DNA of 64,000 bases from Vibrio sp. B1FLJ16 (lineage in GTDB: Bacteria; Pseudomonadota; Gammaproteobacteria; Enterobacterales; Vibrionaceae), in the NCBI RefSeq assembly GCF_905175385.1, contig NZ_HG992749.1:2046001-2110000 (forward strand), written 5' to 3'. The position numbers and the translations under genes were made by a program. The stretch's first letter is position 1. Each line of letters opens with the position of its first letter. The notes below the pieces were generated by a model. The model searched no databases and was not told the origin of the DNA. It worked only from the letters and a program-made list of their open reading frames with translations. This document shows, one piece after another, positions 59,112 through 64,000 of this stretch.

Positions 59112-59268
59112 AAAATTCCAGAACAAAAGGATCTTATCCCGCTCTCCTTGGGATAAAGTCTGCGTCTGTTCAACCAGTTACACTGATTAAGCTCTGGAAA
59201 CTGGTATGTCAGAGGCCAACTACTGACTAGCTAGCTCCTCCGACAATTTCTATTAGCGCTGTTACGGA
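59086..59268 (-). ncRNA. farS: fabB 3'UTR, candidate FarS sRNA
   Basis: The transcribed 3'UTR of fabB is about 180 bases, far longer than a terminator needs. It contains a second hairpin (CTTTATCCC / GGGATAAG, 59132-59158) and the strong terminator with a long T run, the layout of a Hfq-dependent sRNA released by RNase E. In V. cholerae the fatty-acid-regulated sRNA FarS comes from this exact place and represses fadE mRNAs. Position, structure and T tail support the call; I could not compare the sequence itself. The 5' end of the mature RNA is not determined, so the range covers the whole 3'UTR. Confidence 0.6.
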
Positions 59269-60480
59269 CTAACCTTGGTATTTCTTAATAACTAGCGTCG
59301 CGTTAGTACCACCGAAACCAAAGCTGTTTGACATTACGGTATCAATCTCAGCTTCGCGGGTATCAGTCACGATATCTAGACCTTTCGCTGCTTCGTCCAA
59401 GTTTTCAATATTGATACTTGGTGCGATGAAACCATTGTCCAGCATCAGCGTAGAATAGATCGCTTCGTGAACGCCTGCCGCACCCAGTGCGTGACCAGTC
59501 ATTGCTTTTGTTGCTGAAATAGCCGGGCTGTTATCACCAAATAGCTCTTGAATCGCGCCAAGTTCTTTCACGTCACCTACTGGAGTAGAAGTGCCGTGAG
59601 TGTTGATGTAATCGATGTGGTCAACGTCTTGCATTGCCATCTTCATACAACGTACCGCGCCTTCGCCTGATGGAGCTACCATATCGTAACCATCAGAGGT
59701 CGCACCGTAGCCAACGATCTCACCGTAGATTTTCGCGCCACGAGCCAAAGCGTGCTCAAGCTCTTCAACAACGACCATACCGCCGCCGCCAGAGATTACG
59801 AAACCATCACGATCAGCATCGTAAGTACGCGATGCTTTTTCTGGTGTGTCGTTGTACTTAGTCGATAGTGCACCCATCGCATCAAACATCATGGTTTGAG
59901 ACCAGTCTAGCTCTTCACCGCCACCTGCAAATACAATGTCTTGTTTGCCAAGTTGGATAAGCTCCATAGCATGACCAATACAGTGTGCAGACGTTGCACA
60001 CGCTGAACTCATTGTGTAGTTCACACCGCGAATTTTAAACGGCGTAGCAAGACATGCAGAAACAGTAGAAGACATAGTACGCGGAACCATGTAAGGACCA
60101 ACACGCTTCACGCCTTTCTCACGCATAATGTCTGTTGCAACAGTTTGGTTTAATGCAGAAGCACCACCAGAACCCGCAACAATACCCGTGCGATCGTTTG
60201 AAACCTGGTCTTCAGTCAGACCCGCGTCTTCAATAGCCTGCTGCATTGATAGGTATGCATAAGCAGCCGCATCACCCATAAAGCGCATCTGCTTACGGTC
60301 GATGTGTTCCGCAGGGTTAATTTTTAAGTCACCCCAAACTTGCGAACGAAGACCGTGTTCTTTGAACTGCTCAGATGCAGTGATGCCAGATTTGCCCGCT
60401 TTAAGAGACGCTAGAACTTCTTCGACGTTGTTACCGATACTTGAAACAATACCCATACCGGTGATTACGACTCGTTTCAT
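59269..60480 (-). CDS. fabB: Beta-ketoacyl-ACP synthase I
   Basis: The 403-residue condensing enzyme elongates fatty acids and is needed for unsaturated ones. Catalytic Cys161 is in [10 protein letters not shown], with histidines in [11 protein letters not shown] and [12 protein letters not shown] and the C-terminal [11 protein letters not shown]. Length matches E. coli FabB (406). The ATG at 60480 (MKRVVITG) is preferred over 60501. It is divergent from mnmC as in E. coli. Its long 3'UTR is annotated separately. Confidence 0.97.
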   Translation of the reverse strand: MKRVVITGMGIVSSIGNNVEEVLASLKAGKSGITASEQFKEHGLRSQVWGDLKINPAEHIDRKQMRFMGDAAAYAYLSMQQAIEDAGLTEDQVSNDRTGIVAGSGGASALNQTVATDIMREKGVKRVGPYMVPRTMSSTVSACLATPFKIRGVNYTMSSACATSAHCIGHAMELIQLGKQDIVFAGGGEELDWSQTMMFDAMGALSTKYNDTPEKASRTYDADRDGFVISGGGGMVVVEELEHALARGAKIYGEIVGYGATSDGYDMVAPSGEGAVRCMKMAMQDVDHIDYINTHGTSTPVGDVKELGAIQELFGDNSPAISATKAMTGHALGAAGVHEAIYSTLMLDNGFIAPSINIENLDEAAKGLDIVTDTREAEIDTVMSNSFGFGGTNATLVIKKYQG

Positions 60481-60608
60481 TATGACATTCCTATAATTCA
60501 AAAATCCGCTAGATAATAACTAAGATAGTCCATAAAAGTGGTCAGCTTTCCCATTAATTCGTACAATCGCCCTATTGTTACCGCGCCAAATCACAAATTT
60601 GCATTCAT

Positions 60609-62627
60609 ATGACTTCAATAAAAAACGCAGAACTAGGCTGGAACGAATCTGGTACGCCAGTTTCTGACCAGTTTGATGATGTTTACTTCTCAAACGTAAA
60701 TGGTCTTGAAGAGACACGCTACGTTTTTCTTAAAAAAAATCATCTGCCTGAAAGATGGCAAGAGTTTGATCAAAGACGCTTTGTTATTGGTGAAACAGGA
60801 TTTGGAACGGGTCTGAACTTCCTGGCGGTATGGCAGTGGTTTAACGAATTTCGCCGTGAATACCCAGAGGCAACGTTAAAAGAGCTGCATTTTATCAGTT
60901 TTGAGAAATACCCGCTCAGCCAATCTGATCTTAAAAAGGCGCATCAGGCCTGGCCTGAATTAGCAGAATATGCAGAAAAGCTGCAAAAGCATTACCCCGC
61001 AGCGGTACCTGAATGCCATCGTATTGTATTAGAAGACGGAGCTATTACGCTCGATCTCTGGTTTGGCGACATCAAAGACTGCATGCCACAAGTACCTTAT
61101 GGTGAATCAGGCCTGATCGATGCCTGGTTCCTCGACGGTTTTGCTCCGAGCAAAAACCCGGAGATGTGGAACCAAACCCTCTTCAACAACATGGCTAAAT
61201 TAGCTAAACAAGACTGTACGGTAGCTACCTTTACCGCCGCTGGGTTTGTACGCCGCGGTCTAATGGAAGCGGGCTTTGCCATGACCAAAGTAAAAGGCTT
61301 TGGTACCAAGCGGGAAATGATTGCCGGCGCAATGGAGCAGCGTTATACGCACTCGAATTATTCACCTTGGTTTAACAGAACGGCAGCAAGTAAATCAGAT
61401 TCAATCGCGATCATAGGTGGTGGCATCGCCAGTGCCGCGCTAGCGAAAACGCTCAGTCGTCGCGGAAAGAATGTCACACTTTACTGCAAAGATTCTCAAC
61501 CTGCAGAGGGTGCATCAGGCAACCGTCAAGGTGCAGTTTACCCGTTATTAAATGGCGTACATACCGGCGTTTCTCGTGTGTTCGCCCCTGCCTTTCTCTT
61601 CGCCCGTCAGTTTGTAGAGCAAGCTGCAACGGAAATCCGTTTCGACCATGATTGGTGTGGCGTTACCCAACTTATGTGGGATGACAAGTCCACCGCCAAG
61701 TTAGAAAGAATACTAGAAGGTAACTTCACACCTGATCTCGTTCAAAAACTGTCAGCCGAAGAGACGAATGAAACCGTCGGTTTACCTGTCGACATGGCAT
61801 CAATACATTACCCGAAGGGTGGTTGGCTATGCCCTGCGGAGCTGACTCGTGGGCTAATAGCGCAGCTTGAGACGCATGATAACTTTACAGCCAAGTTCGA
61901 GCATAAAGTTGAAGCTTTGGTCTGGAATGAGGCTTCCCAGACTTGGACTTTAATAGTAGACGGTCAAGCATTTGAACACAGCACTGTCGTAGTTGCGAAT
62001 GGTCATGAATTCCAGACACTAAGCCAGACTGCAGATTTACCAATGGGTCAGGTTAAAGGCCAGGTAAGCCATGCACCTGCGAATGACACGCTGGCTAAAC
62101 TGAAAACCGTACTTTGTTATGACGGCTACATGACGCCGGTTAACCCGAACAACCAGCACTTATGTATTGGCGCAAGTTACGACCGCAGTCATTTAGATTA
62201 TGAGTTTGATGCCGGAGCTCAACAAGATAACGCGGACAAGCTAATCAAATGCGTGCCAAATCAGGCGTGGACAAGTGAAGTAAACACTAAAGATAACTTA
62301 TCACGCCAGGGCATTCGCTGTGTGAGCCGTGATCACTTGCCATTTGTCGGTAATGTGGCAGATTTTGAGACCGTGAAAAACGAATACGCTGAACTGCAAA
62401 ATCAGAAGGAAGAGGAAGTGGAGCCTATTCACCATTTTCCTAACCTTTTCTGTTTCTTAGGATTAGGTTCGCGCGGTTTGAGCTCTGCACCACTGATGGC
62501 GGAAGTACTGGCTTCACAAATCTGCGGTGATCCGCTGCCATTACCTGTTGATGTGTTGGCTGAGTTGCATCCGAGTCGTATGTGGGTGCGAAAGTTACGC
62601 AAAGGAAAAGCAATTACCGAACTATAA
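60609..62627 (+). CDS. mnmC: Bifunctional tRNA modification enzyme MnmC
   Basis: The 672-residue protein completes mnm5s2U at the wobble base of some tRNAs. The C-terminal FAD domain (about 270-660, [14 protein letters not shown] and [13 protein letters not shown]) removes the carboxymethyl group, and the N-terminal SAM methyltransferase (about 1-250, [27 protein letters not shown]) methylates the result. Length equals E. coli MnmC (668). It is divergent from fabB across a 128-base gap. Confidence 0.97.
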   Translation: MTSIKNAELGWNESGTPVSDQFDDVYFSNVNGLEETRYVFLKKNHLPERWQEFDQRRFVIGETGFGTGLNFLAVWQWFNEFRREYPEATLKELHFISFEKYPLSQSDLKKAHQAWPELAEYAEKLQKHYPAAVPECHRIVLEDGAITLDLWFGDIKDCMPQVPYGESGLIDAWFLDGFAPSKNPEMWNQTLFNNMAKLAKQDCTVATFTAAGFVRRGLMEAGFAMTKVKGFGTKREMIAGAMEQRYTHSNYSPWFNRTAASKSDSIAIIGGGIASAALAKTLSRRGKNVTLYCKDSQPAEGASGNRQGAVYPLLNGVHTGVSRVFAPAFLFARQFVEQAATEIRFDHDWCGVTQLMWDDKSTAKLERILEGNFTPDLVQKLSAEETNETVGLPVDMASIHYPKGGWLCPAELTRGLIAQLETHDNFTAKFEHKVEALVWNEASQTWTLIVDGQAFEHSTVVVANGHEFQTLSQTADLPMGQVKGQVSHAPANDTLAKLKTVLCYDGYMTPVNPNNQHLCIGASYDRSHLDYEFDAGAQQDNADKLIKCVPNQAWTSEVNTKDNLSRQGIRCVSRDHLPFVGNVADFETVKNEYAELQNQKEEEVEPIHHFPNLFCFLGLGSRGLSSAPLMAEVLASQICGDPLPLPVDVLAELHPSRMWVRKLRKGKAITEL

Positions 62628-62669
62628 ATCGCTATATTTGGTAGCTAAAGCACAAAGGAATAACGTAAA

Positions 62670-62732
62670 GGAATGACTGTGTTTTAAAATGAACGATACG
62701 TAGTGTCAGTCACTTAGTACACATGTCATTCC
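62670..62732. repeat. Imperfect inverted repeat with TCATTCC ends
   Basis: GGAATGACtGTGT at 62670-62682 and ACACatGTCATTCC at 62719-62732 are inverted copies. The right end continues CCCGCGG, resembling ends of ERIC-type intergenic palindromes common in Vibrio. It lies between mnmC and the FMN reductase, which converge. Confidence 0.5.
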
Positions 62733-62765
62733 CGCGGATTAGCGACAACATTAAAACCTTGGGCT

Positions 62766-63290
62766 TTATGCCAACTGAGCAACCGCTTGCTTCACTTTCT
62801 CAGCGATTTCTTCGTTTTGGCTTGAGCCTGTTTCTACGTCAAAATTCTCGTAGAAGTTAGGCACTGACAAAGACGCTTTTACATCCGCACCAAAGAAATG
62901 TGCAGAACCGGTTGCCGCTGCAAGTACGCTTTGCGCCCCACCAGGACCAGGAGAAGTTGCAAGATAAACAACAGGTTTGTTTTGGAACACATTACGCTCG
63001 ATACGTGTCGCCCAGTCAAACAGGTTTTTATACGCCGCTGTGTATGAACCGTTATGCTCAGCAAAAGATACAACGATTGCATCCGCCTGCTCTAACTCTC
63101 TCAAGAAAGCAACTGCCCCTTCTGCCTGGCCGATCTCCTTTTCCGTGTCTTCACTAAACAGCGGAACTTGATAGTTATTTAAGTCCAATACATTAACTTG
63201 TGCGCCTTCGACTTGTTGAGCGGCGTAAGTAGCAAGTGTTTTATTGATTGAAGTTGAGCTGGTAGAAGCACCAAATGCGACAATTTTCAT
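62766..63290 (-). CDS. NADPH-dependent FMN reductase family protein
   Basis: The 174-residue flavodoxin-like protein has the FMN phosphate loop FGASTSSTSINKTLA (residues 7-21), AEHNGSYTAAYKNLFDW (about 77-93) and TSPGPGGAQSVL (about 112-123). These match NADPH-dependent FMN reductases and quinone or chromate/azo reductases of the ChrR group. It would be a cytoplasmic homodimer or tetramer that reduces quinones or metals. The substrate is not predictable. It is convergent with mnmC. Confidence 0.88.
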   Translation of the reverse strand: MKIVAFGASTSSTSINKTLATYAAQQVEGAQVNVLDLNNYQVPLFSEDTEKEIGQAEGAVAFLRELEQADAIVVSFAEHNGSYTAAYKNLFDWATRIERNVFQNKPVVYLATSPGPGGAQSVLAAATGSAHFFGADVKASLSVPNFYENFDVETGSSQNEEIAEKVKQAVAQLA

Positions 63291-63435
63291 GGCTGTATCC
63301 TTTTGTTCACTCTTTATGCTATCCAGAATAAGAGTTGAACGTTTTGTCTACAACCACAAAAATTATAAGGAGAGGTTCAATTTTTTCGAAGTATTGGTTT
63401 GCTTCAAAATGAATATAAATGACTTGGAATTACAA

Positions 63436-63699
63436 TTAAGCCTGAGCTTGTAGCTCTTGCCATAAATCGCCGACGATAATACGGTCTGATGGGCTAAGCT
63501 CTGTACGGGCTTGGTCTAAGCTAGTTGCGATGCGTACTTTCAGCTCATCAATATCATTGATACCGTCTTCTTCACAAGATGCAGCAGACAGAGAGATGTG
63601 ACCACGCAGATAACCACCAGCAAACAGTTCGTCGTCGGATGCCGTTTCAATTCGAGCATCAATCAGTTCCAGCAGTTTTTCTTCAAATTCAATAATCAT
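63436..63699 (-). CDS. yfcL: YfcL family protein
   Basis: The 87-residue acidic, helical protein matches YfcL (FEEKLLELIDARIETASDDELFAGGYLRGH, DELKVRIATSLDQA). Function is unknown. In E. coli yfcL lies beside epmC and mnmC, as here. It is 25 bases downstream of epmC and likely cotranscribed. Confidence 0.92.
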   Translation of the reverse strand: MIIEFEEKLLELIDARIETASDDELFAGGYLRGHISLSAASCEEDGINDIDELKVRIATSLDQARTELSPSDRIIVGDLWQELQAQA

Positions 63700-63724
63700 G
63701 GTGTATCTCTGAGGTTATTTGAGG

Positions 63725-64000
63725 TTACTTAACGATAAAGTCAGACGCTTCCAGTGGCTTAGTCTGGTAAAAAGCGCGTAGAGCTTCAGACAGCATTTTC
63801 ACTCGGGGTGGTAATCCTGCTTCCAGAATACCTAACACTTCGTTATGCACTTTATGCATAAATCCAAGTCTGTCTGGCTCAAAATCGCCGTGTAGATTGT
63901 CACAACTCACAGTAAAAGGGAAGCCAGCACTTTTCGACAAGATCCACTCATATGCCTGAGGACGAACTTCAACTTTCTCGAATTCAGCTTGAACCTCTTC
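63725..64000 (-). CDS. epmC: Elongation factor P hydroxylase EpmC, C-terminal part (cut by window end)
   Basis: The frame is open to the edge of the window with no start, so the gene is truncated at its N-terminal side; the last 91 residues are present. The tail FPFTVSCDNLHGDFEPDRLGFMHKVH matches the C-terminus of EpmC/YfcM, which hydroxylates the modified lysine of EF-P. It is a cytoplasmic iron-containing enzyme. Upstream of it here is outside the window; downstream lies yfcL, the same neighbour as in E. coli. Confidence 0.9.
   Translation of the reverse strand, partial: EEVQAEFEKVEVRPQAYEWILSKSAGFPFTVSCDNLHGDFEPDRLGFMHKVHNEVLGILEAGLPPRVKMLSEALRAFYQTKPLEASDFIVK

Noticed and set aside
60537..60547. 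FadR-like half-site (AGTGGTCAGCT) between fabB and mnmC
   Set aside because: Only one half resembles the FadR consensus; too weak to annotate, though control of fabB by FadR is known in relatives.

Overview
The window is ordinary chromosomal DNA of a Vibrio (Vibrionaceae, Gammaproteobacteria), most probably chromosome 1. Markers are a recognisable AphB virulence/anaerobiosis regulator, a HubP/FimV polar landmark protein, a VC2046/SO_2500-family gene beside sodB, two different aspartate-semialdehyde dehydrogenases of the kind known in V. cholerae, and gene blocks shared with E. coli. There is no prophage, integron, insertion sequence, CRISPR array or rRNA. Coding density is high and almost every gene is intact. 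sodB, adhE and gapA show the strongly biased codon use of highly expressed genes.

Layout. 1-7.3 kb: a csiV-type gene end, a RimL-like acetyltransferase, a DsbA-like protein, grxD, sodB, a VC2046-family gene, a degenerate SDR protein and adhE. 7.3-14 kb: a long adhE/ychE divergent region, ychE interrupted by a 9-T frameshift, a voltage-gated cation channel, a membrane diguanylate cyclase, asd and a lipoprotein. 14.4-17.8 kb: yejK, yejL, yejM and tRNA-Ser(TGA). 18-25 kb: a histone-deacetylase-family protein, an SDR, a small protein, topB, a nitroreductase and fadH. 25-35.1 kb: sppA, ansA, yeaC, a DUF2989 lipoprotein, msrB, gapA, yeaD, rlmA, chaN and a small protein with a possible flagellar-sigma promoter. 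35-39.3 kb: an MscS-like channel, ycgN, a GlsB-type protein, a YkgJ-type protein and aqpZ. 39.3-43.9 kb: recR, ybaB, dnaX, apt, ybaN and an overlooked 42-codon membrane protein gene, all leftward. 44-46.5 kb: an RssB-like response regulator divergent from aphB. 46.5-59 kb: a long leftward block pdxB, asd2, hubP/fimV, truA, accD, folC, dedD, cvpA, purF, close to the E. coli pdxB-usg-truA-accD-folC-dedD-cvpA-purF order with hubP inserted. 59-64 kb: fabB with a structured 3'UTR matching the position of sRNA FarS, divergent mnmC, an FMN reductase, yfcL and the end of epmC.

Functional themes are central metabolism (gapA, adhE, fabB, fadH, accD, purF, apt, folC, asd), DNA maintenance (dnaX, recR, topB, ybaB), redox protection (sodB, grxD, msrB) and signalling/polarity (diguanylate cyclase, RssB-like, AphB, HubP).

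The most interesting signals are a frame-correct A AAA AAG heptamer in dnaX predicting a gamma subunit, the T9 frameshift in ychE, the small membrane ORF before ybaN, the fabB 3'UTR sRNA locus, a tandem 123-bp repeat in hubP, duplicated tRNA-3'-end/terminator units after tRNA-Ser, and a sigma-28-like promoter before an unknown gene. I found no convincing wholly new multi-gene system.
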